Origin: Clostridia bacterium
GTDB taxonomy: Bacteria > Bacillota > Clostridia > Christensenellales > Borkfalkiaceae
Direction: 5' to 3'
NCBI GenBank assembly: GCA_017621735.1
Contig: JAGASM010000027.1
Location: 1 to 64,000 of the forward strand
DNA: 64,000 nucleotides
Of the stretch, positions 42,051 to 51,233 are shown in pieces; position 1 is the first letter of the stretch, and the number at the start of each line of letters is the position of its first letter. The notes beneath the pieces were generated by a model. That model was not told the DNA's origin and ran no database searches. It was given only the letters and a program-made list of their open reading frames with translations. A program made the translations under genes and the position numbers.

Positions 42051-45000
42051 ATGAACAAAAAGAAAAAGGTTACTGTACTGGCCGGATTATCGCTTTGTAT
42101 CCTTTCTACCTGTCTTGCCTTTACGGCGTGCGGCGGCGGAAAAGAGCACAACATAAAAGAAATCCAAGCCAAAACCGCAACCTGTACGGAAGCGGGAAAC
42201 GAACATTATTACATGTGCACGGACGAGGGGTGTGGCAAGATATTCTCGGATGCGGAATGTAAGAACGAAATCAAACTCGAAGACGTTGTAAAACCCGCGC
42301 TTGGTCATGATCCTCAAAAAGTGGAAGCTGAGAGCGCAACCTGCACGACGGACGGGCATGAAACATACTACGACTGCTCGCGTTGCGATTTGAATTTTGC
42401 GGACGCAGCGGGCACGCAGATTCTTGCCGACGAGGATATTTTTATCGCGGAGTACGATCACGATCAGCTCAGGGAAGTGCAAAAAACGGCGCCTACGTTG
42501 CAAGAGGACGGCAACGTGTATCATTGGCACTGCGACCGTTGCGATAAGGACTTCACCAACGCCAACGCCAATAAAGAGATCGAGGATGTGGTCATCCCTA
42601 AGCTCGTAAAGGAAACGGGGCTTACGATCAACGTAACGACCTACGACAATGCCACCGCAGAGGGAACGGCTCCTACGGATACATTCGCCTTAAAGGGCAC
42701 CGAATACCCCGATTCGGATACGGCAGGCGTTTCGATTGCAAACGGGAAGCTCTCCGTCACCGAGCTCGTTGCTGACAGCTACAAGTTCGAGATCGAGGGC
42801 TACTATCCCGTATACTTCACGGTGGAAAAGGGCATAAAGGAATACAACCTCGACCTCTACAAATATTTCCATACGCATACGGTCAATAACGATAGCGGCA
42901 GAATGTCGTATGACTATCTCGACGGGGATTTAAAAATCCATTATAATAACGTGGGTTATGACGGCAATATTGCTACCGTACATTTGAAAGACGATAAGAT
43001 TTCCGGCACAAATTATATGGCGGAATTCACAGTAAAATACGAAAATCTTGCCGCATGGACTTGGACAGAGCGTTTTGCAATTCGATTGGGCACATCTTCC
43101 GACAAAGAGAAATTTATCGGAGTGCAACTTTTTTCGGACGGAAATGAAATTCACGGGAATGATTTTTGTGCGGCTGATCCGATGATGGGCGAGGGAACCG
43201 ATTATGGACGTGCTCCTTTTGCGATTAAGGGAACGCAGGCTACCGCATTTGATACAGCGCTTAAAGGCGAAGGATTGCAAATAAGAGCTATGCGCAGCGG
43301 GAATCAACTTGTCGTTCGTGTTCTGCTTGGCGGCGAATGGGTAAAAGTCTGGGAAAAGACAGTAGAAGGGCTCGAAACGGATTTTGCGATCCACGCAAGC
43401 TGTCCAAACAGCACATTTACCGTTTCAGACATCCGATATTTCAATTATGAAGGAATTTCGCAAACCCATTTCGGTTACTTCTACGAAGGATTGGGCGACA
43501 ATAAAACGATTTATTCGCCTTTCGACGCAAACGAAACCACGCTCGATGCTCTGAAAATTAAAAAGCAGACGGTTACGGTAAACGTAGAGGTTTACGACGG
43601 AATGCGCAATGAAATTGACGTTCCGGAAGGACTGCAACTCACGTTGACGGACAGTTATGACCGCGACACGATCGAGAATGCGACGATCACGGACGGCGTG
43701 CTTTCGGCAACGCAGTTCCTGCCCGGCAGATATAATGTTTCGGCAATAGACGGATATTATGCGGTTGATTCGGTCTATATCGACGTGGATACGACGACCT
43801 ATACGCTCAAACTCTATCAGATAGACGGCCGTTTCAAGATTTCGAATAATGACAACAGAGTGAATCTTTCGGAAGCACAGAGCGATGTTGCGTTTGGTTT
43901 TAATCACGTGGATTTCGGTGCATATAATCCGCCTGTGGTAACGCTGAAAGACGATACGATCTCCGGTGCGAATTATATGACGGAATTCGTGGTAAAATAT
44001 CAATTCGATGCGGGGAAAGGTTGGGGGTGGACGCAACGTTTCGGCGTCAGACTCGGTACGACTTCCGAAAACGGAAAGATAATCGGATTTTCTTTCTTTG
44101 CGGCAGGCGACGCCGAATTACACGTTTCCGTGTTAAAGTCCGGTGATAACGGATTCGCCGAAGAGGCGACCCAACAGCCGCTTGCAAAAAATTCCGACGA
44201 AGTAAAAGCGTTTATTGCGGCGCTCAAAGGCGACGGCGTTACGCTCAGAGCGATCAGAAACGGAGATAAGCTTTATTTGAGAGCTTATGTCGGTAATGAA
44301 TGGGTGCTCTTATACGAAACGCAGGTTCAGGGGCTCGGCACGGGGATTGCTGTTTCCGCAAGCAGCAACGACAGCGTTTGCGTTGTTTCGGGCATTGCTT
44401 ATGCGGACAGTTACGTTGCCGAAACCAATGAAAAATATGCATACTTCGTAATGGACGGAAAATATTATACGGTTGACGGAGCAGAAACTGCGCTCGAAGG
44501 GCTTGACATCAAGAAGTTTGAAAACTTGACGATCAGCGTGACCGTTTATGACAAAGAGGGCGACGATAAGCAGGCAGTTAGCGCTCCGACAGGAACATTT
44601 AATCTCTATCACGAAGTTGCGAGATTTACCGAAGAGGGCGTTACGATTGAAGACGGAAAGCTTTCGGCAGACGCGCTCTATCCCGGAAAGTATATCATCA
44701 TGATTGACGGTTATCTTCCCGCGTACTTGACGGTTGACAAAGATACGACCGAATACAATCTCGAACTGTATTGCAATGACAGAGCAAGTAAGGTTTCGGT
44801 GAACGATGAAACGGGCGATATTACGATGAATAACCCTTGGAACGGCGGCGTTCTGACGACGCTCAAAGACGATATTACGGGCGAAAATTACATGACGGAA
44901 TTTACGCTCAAATATCAGTTTGAGGAAGGCAAGAATTGGGGCTGGACGGAGCGTTTCTCGATCATTCTCGGCATGTCGCCCGTGGACGAAAAGCCTATCG

Positions 45001-45452
45001 GATTCATGTTCTTTATGGCGGGCGATGATGAGATTAAGGGGGCGAACTGCGTTTCCAACGACATCAGATGGTTCGGTGATGGGCACGAAGGTTTCCAACC
45101 TTTCGCAAAGGGCAGTGCAGACGTTGCGGCAATCAACACGGCAATCAAGGGCGAAGGCTTAAAGGTGCGCGGCGTGCGTAACGGCGATACGCTTACCGTG
45201 TATTTCCTGATCGGAACGGAATGGAAACAGGCATGGACGAAGACGGTAGAGGGATTATCCTCTTATATCGGCGTTACAGCGGCGCATAGTAACAGCACGC
45301 TTACCGTTACGGGCATTGCCTTCGGCGAATACGTTGCGGCAACCGATACGGTTGCGGCCCACCTCGTGGTGGGTGAAGGTGTGGACGCAAAGGTTTACAC
45401 GCTCGACGGCGTAGAGACCACACTCGAAGATTTGGCGATCACGCAGGAATAA
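42051..45452 (+). CDS. Large lipoprotein with Cys-rich head and three copies of a 270-300-residue module
   Basis: 1,133 residues, lipobox FTAC. The head (about 40-185) has three Cys/His repeats of the CTEAGNEHYYMCTDEGCGKIF kind seen in clostridial surface proteins. Then three modules lie at about 189-465, 506-785 and 824-1095. Each has a beta start (NVTTYDN/NVEVYDG/SVTVYDK), a line ending LYPGKYIIMIDGYLPAYLTV or similar, and a jelly-roll-like second half: LKDDxISGxNYMxEFxxKY, WxWTxRFxIRLGTS, LKGEGLxxRAxRxGDxLxV, W...TVEGL. This second half looks like a LamG/ConA-type glycan-binding domain. Probably a multivalent glycan binder; I do not recognise the module as named. Confidence 0.8.
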   Translation: MNKKKKVTVLAGLSLCILSTCLAFTACGGGKEHNIKEIQAKTATCTEAGNEHYYMCTDEGCGKIFSDAECKNEIKLEDVVKPALGHDPQKVEAESATCTTDGHETYYDCSRCDLNFADAAGTQILADEDIFIAEYDHDQLREVQKTAPTLQEDGNVYHWHCDRCDKDFTNANANKEIEDVVIPKLVKETGLTINVTTYDNATAEGTAPTDTFALKGTEYPDSDTAGVSIANGKLSVTELVADSYKFEIEGYYPVYFTVEKGIKEYNLDLYKYFHTHTVNNDSGRMSYDYLDGDLKIHYNNVGYDGNIATVHLKDDKISGTNYMAEFTVKYENLAAWTWTERFAIRLGTSSDKEKFIGVQLFSDGNEIHGNDFCAADPMMGEGTDYGRAPFAIKGTQATAFDTALKGEGLQIRAMRSGNQLVVRVLLGGEWVKVWEKTVEGLETDFAIHASCPNSTFTVSDIRYFNYEGISQTHFGYFYEGLGDNKTIYSPFDANETTLDALKIKKQTVTVNVEVYDGMRNEIDVPEGLQLTLTDSYDRDTIENATITDGVLSATQFLPGRYNVSAIDGYYAVDSVYIDVDTTTYTLKLYQIDGRFKISNNDNRVNLSEAQSDVAFGFNHVDFGAYNPPVVTLKDDTISGANYMTEFVVKYQFDAGKGWGWTQRFGVRLGTTSENGKIIGFSFFAAGDAELHVSVLKSGDNGFAEEATQQPLAKNSDEVKAFIAALKGDGVTLRAIRNGDKLYLRAYVGNEWVLLYETQVQGLGTGIAVSASSNDSVCVVSGIAYADSYVAETNEKYAYFVMDGKYYTVDGAETALEGLDIKKFENLTISVTVYDKEGDDKQAVSAPTGTFNLYHEVARFTEEGVTIEDGKLSADALYPGKYIIMIDGYLPAYLTVDKDTTEYNLELYCNDRASKVSVNDETGDITMNNPWNGGVLTTLKDDITGENYMTEFTLKYQFEEGKNWGWTERFSIILGMSPVDEKPIGFMFFMAGDDEIKGANCVSNDIRWFGDGHEGFQPFAKGSADVAAINTAIKGEGLKVRGVRNGDTLTVYFLIGTEWKQAWTKTVEGLSSYIGVTAAHSNSTLTVTGIAFGEYVAATDTVAAHLVVGEGVDAKVYTLDGVETTLEDLAITQE

Positions 45453-45472
45453 CTATCGCTTACGGTAAAACT

Positions 45473-45494
45473 CTCTCTCCCTTCGGGGAGAGGG
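45473..45494 (+). terminator. Hairpin between the large lipoprotein and the esterase gene
   Basis: CTCTCCC-TTCG-GGGAGAG stem, 7 bp or more with a stable UUCG tetraloop, no T run. It may trim expression of downstream genes. Confidence 0.55.
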
Positions 45495-45515
45495 ATATAC
45501 CGAAAGGAGTAAAGC

Positions 45516-47069
45516 ATGAACTTCAAAAAACGGTTATGCAAAACATTCGCCGTGTTGGGGGCGTGTATGTTGCTTGCAGGGGTTGTCGTATCGTTTCCTG
45601 CGACAAACGTTTCGGCACAAGCTGTTACGAGCGAGGAAAAGACGATCGATATGTACCTGATCGCGGGGCAGAGCAATGCGGCGGGGTATTCTTCCAAGGG
45701 GAGAAAGCTGGACGGCGTGTTCGAGAACGTGAGCTACGCGGGCGAGGTGGACAGATACCGTTCAAACGGCAACGCTTCGCAGAGTTATCTCGAATATCCC
45801 TTTCAGTCCGCGGTCAAAGAGGGGTTGGGCAGAGCATCGGGTTTTGTCGGTCCCGAATACGGAATCGCCGAAAAACTCAATGAAAAATATAAAGGCGGTC
45901 ACAAAGCGCTCGCGTTCAAGTCGGCCGCTGGCGGCACGAGTATAAGAGGAAACCAAATCGCAGGACAGAACGGCGATTTCGGAAACTGGTGTTCGCGTTC
46001 CCAATGGGGCGGCGGTTCTGTGAGTGTGTCTTCGCCTATGGGCGTGCAGTATCAGCGTTTCGTGGATAATTTTACGAGCGTGTATACCCAGCTCACCGAG
46101 CACGGCTACACCGTAAAGGTGCAAGGCATGGCGTGGATGCAGGGTGAAGCCGATCTGGACGCGCTGCAGGAATACGGCACGCTGTTGGAGGCGTTTATCA
46201 CCGATATAAGAGCCGACCTTATTGCGGTTACGGGTGACGACACGCTTTCTTCCATGCCTTTCGTGATCGGCGAAATCGCGACCTCGTTTGCCAACGCAAA
46301 CAATCCTCAGGTACCGCCGTTTATCGAAGTACAGCGTTCGGTTGCCCAAAAGATGGATAACGTTTATACGGTGGCGACGGACGATCTTATCATCGTCGAT
46401 ACGGACGGTACGGTGGTGGGGAGCGATGAGTATCACTTTACCAAACAGGACCAACGAATTTTAGGCAACCGCTTCGGCGACGTGCTGTTGCAAAACGCCC
46501 GTTGGGACGATGCTTACGTAAGCACGAGTGCGGGCGGAACGATCGAACAGGAGTTCAATGACGACAAGACCGAACTCACGATTACGGTGCAGGCGGACGA
46601 GGGCTACGTTTTGAAATCGCTTACGTTCGACGGCAGAAACGTAACGGCGCAGGTGCAAAACGGCAAATACGTGGCGCAAAATCCCCGCAAGGGCGTAACG
46701 GCGGAAGCGGTGTTCGAGCGCGCGAAAGCGTCGTTTGAAATTGCATACGAATACGATGCGGCGCAGGGCAGCGTGCAGGGCGCAACTTCTGCGGAAGAGG
46801 GGAGCGCGCTCACCGTAACGGTAACGCCCGCCGAGGGATACGAGGTCGAAAGCGTGAAGTTCGGCGAAACGGCATTAACGTTTGCAGACGGAAAATATAC
46901 GCTCGAAAGCGTAACGGCATCGGGAACGGTAAAGGTAGTATTCAGTAAACAGAAAACTTCGGACGGCTGCGGTTCATTGATCGGCGGCGCGGCGGTAGGA
47001 ACAGTATTCGGCATAGCGGCAATTTCGGTTGCGGCTGGACTTATTGTCAGAAAGAAAAGAATTAAATAG
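45516..47069 (+). CDS. Secreted SASA-type carbohydrate acetylesterase
   Basis: 517 residues, signal peptide to about residue 31 (NVSAQA). The SGNH-like SASA domain shows YLIAGQSNAAGYS (nucleophile Ser), SAAGGTSIRG, VKVQGMAWMQGEADLDALQ and the C-terminal catalytic DEYHFT (Asp/His). Two repeats of a beta module follow (EGYEVESVKFGETAL and similar). A C-terminal TM (about 488-510) with a KKRIK tail keeps it on the surface. SASA enzymes remove O-acetyl groups from sialic acid, xylan or rhamnogalacturonan. In this locus rhamnogalacturonan deacetylation is the likely role (inference). Confidence 0.85.
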   Translation: MNFKKRLCKTFAVLGACMLLAGVVVSFPATNVSAQAVTSEEKTIDMYLIAGQSNAAGYSSKGRKLDGVFENVSYAGEVDRYRSNGNASQSYLEYPFQSAVKEGLGRASGFVGPEYGIAEKLNEKYKGGHKALAFKSAAGGTSIRGNQIAGQNGDFGNWCSRSQWGGGSVSVSSPMGVQYQRFVDNFTSVYTQLTEHGYTVKVQGMAWMQGEADLDALQEYGTLLEAFITDIRADLIAVTGDDTLSSMPFVIGEIATSFANANNPQVPPFIEVQRSVAQKMDNVYTVATDDLIIVDTDGTVVGSDEYHFTKQDQRILGNRFGDVLLQNARWDDAYVSTSAGGTIEQEFNDDKTELTITVQADEGYVLKSLTFDGRNVTAQVQNGKYVAQNPRKGVTAEAVFERAKASFEIAYEYDAAQGSVQGATSAEEGSALTVTVTPAEGYEVESVKFGETALTFADGKYTLESVTASGTVKVVFSKQKTSDGCGSLIGGAAVGTVFGIAAISVAAGLIVRKKRIK

Positions 47070-47090
47070 CGAGAAAAATTCAGGCGAAGG

Positions 47091-47118
47091 CAGGGCGGCT
47101 TAGTTGCCGCCCTGTTTT
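47091..47118 (+). terminator. Terminator after the esterase gene
   Basis: A 9-bp stem CAGGGCGGC / GCCGCCCTG with loop TTAGTT and T4. It may end the secreted-gene transcript or leak into the cytoplasmic enzyme genes. Confidence 0.7.
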
Positions 47119-47134
47119 CAAAAAGGAAAGGAAT

Positions 47135-49075
47135 ATGGATAAAATCTATTTGGGCGCGGCGTACTATCCCGAACTGTGGGACGAAGAGGAACTCGAAAAG
47201 GATATTGCGCGCTGCAAAGAAGTCGGCGTGAACTGCTTGCGAATAGGCGAATTCGCTTGGGAAAAAATGGAACCCGAAGAAGGTGTTTTCGATTTGGAGT
47301 GGCTCATGCGAGTAGTGGATAAGTTATACGAAAACGGAATTTCGACCGTTTTGTGCACGCCCACGGCGACTCCGCCGCGATGGATGCTCAATAAATACCC
47401 CGAAATGCGCATGGTTATGCACGATTTGGTGCGTGCGGACGTTTCTTCGCGCTGTCACGTGTGCAAGACCTCGCCCGTTGCGCGCGAAAAGAACCGCCTT
47501 ATCGTTGCTGAGCTTGCAAAGACGTTCGCGGGGCACAAGGGCGTCATCGGTTGGCAGATAGATAACGAATTGTTTCCGTATTCCGAGGGGTGCTATTGCG
47601 AAAACTGCAAGCGCGCGTTCAGTACATATCTGCAAGATAAATTCGGCACGACGGAAAAACTCAACAAGGCGTGGGGTATGGCGCGCTGGTCTTTAAGCTA
47701 TTCTTCGTTTGAAGAAATCGAGCCGCCGTATCCGAAACAGTGGCGGCATCCGTCTCTCAGGAAAGCATGGCGGGATTTTCAGTGCGCGCAAATTAAAAGC
47801 TACGCGGAAGAACAGGCGGAAATTTTACATAACTACGGCTGTGAAAACGTGGGCACGAATATGATGCAGCACAATTCGCTCTCCTATTATCATCTCAATG
47901 AAAAGTTGGACGTTGTGCAGTATAACCATTACGACACTGCCGAGCGGTTGCCGGATACGGCGTTTGCCTACGATTTCGTGCGGAGCATCAAAAACAAACC
48001 GTTCTGGATCATGGAAACGCAGGTGGGCTGGAACGGCAGCGAATACGCGGAAAGCGGCTATCGCCCCGTGGGGAATTGCTACGCAAATACTTGGCTTCCC
48101 GTTGCAAAGGGGGCTCAGATGAATTTATATTGGCTGTTTCGCGCGCATCCCAACGGGCATGAGATAGGGCACGGCGCGCTGTATTCTTCGGCGGGAAGAA
48201 GCTACCGCGTAAGCGAAGAGGTAAAACAGGCGGCAGAAGATTTCAAAAATTGCGAAGAATTTTTAACGAAAACATGCGTTAAAAGTAAAATCGCATTACA
48301 CTATTCGAGTACGGCATATAACGATTTGGAATGCGCGCCGCTTCTCAAAAATTTTAACTATCGTGAAACGCTGATTAAGAGATACTACGCGGCATTCCGC
48401 CATTATAATTTGGACGTTATCGACACGCAGCATGATTTGAAAGACTATGAGGTGATCGTATCTCCCTTTCTTGCGACCGCAGACGAAAACGGTTTTAAGG
48501 GACGCATAACGGAGTGGGTGAAAGAGGGCGGAACATGGATCGTGGGACCGATGAGCGATATCATGGACGAGAATGTGAAGAAGTTCACACACGCGCCGTA
48601 TAGCTTTTTGGAAGAACTTGCGGGCGTGTATACGAAATACCAAAAGCCGCTCGATAACGACATGTTCAAGGCGCAGTGGACGAACGGCGAATGTGCCGTG
48701 AGTATGTGCTACGACGCGTACGAGTGTAACGAGGGCACAAAGAGCCTTGCGCATTACGTGGCGGGAGAATTCGCGCCGCTTTCGGTAATTACCGAACGGA
48801 AGGTAGGCAAGGGCAGTGTCATCCTGGTCGGGAGCGTCCTTTCGCAAGGGGATATTTTGCGGCTTGTGGACCGCGCGCCCATTTCCGAAGCGAGCGGAAA
48901 CATAATTCTTACCGAGCGCACGGGCGAACAAAACGGGATTATCGCCGTGGAGACAGAAAATAAGAGCGGTTACGTAATCCTTAAAGGCGAATATATCGAC
49001 CTAATCACGGGCAAGACTTTTTCGGAAAAAATCGAATTTCAGCCATATCAAGTAAGGGTAATGAAAAAAATATGA
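47135..49075 (+). CDS. GH42 beta-galactosidase
   Basis: 646 residues, no signal peptide, so cytoplasmic. TIM barrel with LGAAYYPELWDEEELEKDI, LRIGEFAWEKMEP, acid/base Glu145 in WQIDNELFPYSEGCYCENC (with a Cys cluster that binds zinc in GH42 trimers) and nucleophile Glu294 in WIMETQVGW. The trimerisation and C-terminal beta domains follow. GH42 enzymes release galactose from galactan or galacto-oligosaccharides. It overlaps the GH3 gene by 4 bp. Confidence 0.93.
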   Translation: MDKIYLGAAYYPELWDEEELEKDIARCKEVGVNCLRIGEFAWEKMEPEEGVFDLEWLMRVVDKLYENGISTVLCTPTATPPRWMLNKYPEMRMVMHDLVRADVSSRCHVCKTSPVAREKNRLIVAELAKTFAGHKGVIGWQIDNELFPYSEGCYCENCKRAFSTYLQDKFGTTEKLNKAWGMARWSLSYSSFEEIEPPYPKQWRHPSLRKAWRDFQCAQIKSYAEEQAEILHNYGCENVGTNMMQHNSLSYYHLNEKLDVVQYNHYDTAERLPDTAFAYDFVRSIKNKPFWIMETQVGWNGSEYAESGYRPVGNCYANTWLPVAKGAQMNLYWLFRAHPNGHEIGHGALYSSAGRSYRVSEEVKQAAEDFKNCEEFLTKTCVKSKIALHYSSTAYNDLECAPLLKNFNYRETLIKRYYAAFRHYNLDVIDTQHDLKDYEVIVSPFLATADENGFKGRITEWVKEGGTWIVGPMSDIMDENVKKFTHAPYSFLEELAGVYTKYQKPLDNDMFKAQWTNGECAVSMCYDAYECNEGTKSLAHYVAGEFAPLSVITERKVGKGSVILVGSVLSQGDILRLVDRAPISEASGNIILTERTGEQNGIIAVETENKSGYVILKGEYIDLITGKTFSEKIEFQPYQVRVMKKI

Positions 49076-51225
49076 ACATAAAAGAATTGAAAAAGTTAGT
49101 ATCCGATATGAGTTTGGAAGAAAAAGCGTTGCAATTAACGCAGTATCCCGTATATGAATTGGACGAGAAAACGGAGGCTGTAGTAACAGGCTTGTGCGAT
49201 TTGGGCGGAATAGACCGCGAGGTACTATGGCGCACGGGCACGATTTTGAATGCGCCTAACGGTGAAACGGCGCAGTCGATCCGCAAGACGCGTCGGGGAA
49301 AAGGGATCGCCGACCCGTTCCCGTTCATGCTCGACGTGATTCACGGTTACAGAACGATTTATCCCGTGCCTCTTGCTATGGCGTGTACGTTTAACACGGC
49401 ACTCATAGAGGACTGCGCGGAGCTTGCCGCAACCGAGGCGAGCTGCGACGGCGTGGACGTTACCTTTTCGCCCATGGTCGATTTGGGTCGGGACGCGCGC
49501 TGGGGCAGAGTGATGGAAGGCGCGGGCGAAGACCCTTATTGGAGCGGTGAAGTCGGCAAGGCGATGATCCGCGGCTATCATAGGGGCGGGATCGCCTGCT
49601 GCGTAAAACATTTTGCGGGTTACGGCGCCGCCGAGGCGGGCAGAGAGTACAACACGACGGATATTTCCGAGCGGAATTTGCGCGAGTATTATCTGCGGGC
49701 GTACCGTGCGTGCCTCAAAGAACAGCCCGAGATGTTCATGAGTTCGTTTAACCTCTTGAACGGCAAGCCGATTTTGGGGCATAAAGAAATCATGCTCGAT
49801 CTGTTGCGCAAGGAGTGGGGATTTAACGGCGTTGTTATTTCCGACTTCGGCGCGGTGGAGGAACTGTACGAACACGGTTATTGCGAAACGGGCAGGGACT
49901 GCGCGCGCGTTGCGATCGAGAGCGGGCTCGATATCGAAATGGGTTCGTCGGTTTATGCAAGCTATCTTCCCGAACTTGTCCGCACGGGCGTTGTATCGGA
50001 AGAACGGCTCGACGAAGCGGTATTGCGGGTATTGGAACTCAAAAACAAGCTGGGTATGTACGAAAATCCCGACCGTTTTACCGATATTCAAAAACGAGAC
50101 GAAGTGACGCTTTCGGAAAGCGGGCGTGCTCTTTCGCGCAGAGCCGTGGAAGAGGGGAGCGTACTGTTAAAAAATGACGGTGTGTTGCCACTCAAAGAAA
50201 GTGCAAAGATTGCGCTCGTCGGACCGTTTGCAGACGAGCATGAAATTATCGGCAACTGGGCGGGAAAAGGGCGCATCGAAGAGAGCGTTACCGTAAAAGA
50301 GGGCGTCGAAAGTTTGTTGCAAAAAAACGTGCCGTATGAGCGCGGTTGTTCGTGGAAATTGTTCGAAACGGACGAAAGCGGATTCGAAGAGGCAGAACAT
50401 ATCTGCGCGCAAGCCGATATGATCGTGGCGTGCGTGGGCGAACACATGATGAACTCGGGCGAGGCGCATTCCCGCGCCGACATCCGTATTCCCGAAATAC
50501 AGCGTAAATTCATCATGCGGCTGCATGAACTCGAAAAACCTCTTGTGCTCGTCGTATTCGGCGGCAGACCGCTTGGATTGAGCGAAATCGAAGAGTTTGC
50601 CGACGCGATTTTATACGTTTGGCAGCCGGGGACGGAAGGCGGTAACGGGATCGCAAACTTGCTCTACGGTAAAGCAACTCCCTGCGGAAAGACGGTGATG
50701 AGTTTTCCGCGCTCATCGGGGCAGTGTCCGATCTACTATAACTGCTTTACGACGGGCAGACCCAAAAAACAGGATATGCCTTCGGCATTGAGCGGCGAAG
50801 AATGGCGCACGGGTTACGACGACGAATATAATTCTCCGCTCTATCCTTTCGGCTACGGGTTGTCGTATACCGAATTCGAGTATTCGGATTTTAAGCTGTC
50901 TGCTGCGAAGATGAAGCGCGGCGAAAAAATCGTAGCGAGCGTAAAGTTGAAAAACGTCGGAAAACGTGACGGATACGAAACGGCGCAGTGGTATATACAC
51001 GACTTATTCGCTTCGATCGTGCGTCCCGTGAAAGAACTGAAAGGATATGAAAAAATCTTTTTGAAAGCTGGGGAAGAAAAACGCGTATATTTTGAAATTA
51101 CAGAAGAAATGCTAAAATTTTATACGGACGGCGGGAAATATGCGGCTGAAACGGGCGCGTTCGAGCTGTACGTCGGCGGCAATTCCCGCGACTGTCTGAA
51201 AACAAACTTTGAACTTGTTGATTGA
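49072..51225 (+). CDS. GH3 beta-glycosidase
   Basis: 717 residues, start overlapping the GH42 stop (ATGA). The TIM barrel has PVPLAMACTFNTALIEDCAEL, FSPMVDLGRDARWGRVMEGAGEDP, CVKHFAGYGAAEAGREYN and nucleophile Asp258 in VVISDFGAVEEL. An alpha/beta sandwich (VLLKNDGVLPLKESAKIALVGPFAD) with the usual acid/base loop and a fibronectin-III-like C-terminal domain follow (VKLKNVGKRDGYETAQWYI). No signal peptide, so cytoplasmic. Specificity among beta-glucoside, xyloside and arabinoside cannot be read. Confidence 0.93.
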   Translation: MNIKELKKLVSDMSLEEKALQLTQYPVYELDEKTEAVVTGLCDLGGIDREVLWRTGTILNAPNGETAQSIRKTRRGKGIADPFPFMLDVIHGYRTIYPVPLAMACTFNTALIEDCAELAATEASCDGVDVTFSPMVDLGRDARWGRVMEGAGEDPYWSGEVGKAMIRGYHRGGIACCVKHFAGYGAAEAGREYNTTDISERNLREYYLRAYRACLKEQPEMFMSSFNLLNGKPILGHKEIMLDLLRKEWGFNGVVISDFGAVEELYEHGYCETGRDCARVAIESGLDIEMGSSVYASYLPELVRTGVVSEERLDEAVLRVLELKNKLGMYENPDRFTDIQKRDEVTLSESGRALSRRAVEEGSVLLKNDGVLPLKESAKIALVGPFADEHEIIGNWAGKGRIEESVTVKEGVESLLQKNVPYERGCSWKLFETDESGFEEAEHICAQADMIVACVGEHMMNSGEAHSRADIRIPEIQRKFIMRLHELEKPLVLVVFGGRPLGLSEIEEFADAILYVWQPGTEGGNGIANLLYGKATPCGKTVMSFPRSSGQCPIYYNCFTTGRPKKQDMPSALSGEEWRTGYDDEYNSPLYPFGYGLSYTEFEYSDFKLSAAKMKRGEKIVASVKLKNVGKRDGYETAQWYIHDLFASIVRPVKELKGYEKIFLKAGEEKRVYFEITEEMLKFYTDGGKYAAETGAFELYVGGNSRDCLKTNFELVD

Positions 51226-51233
51226 GGTGAAGA

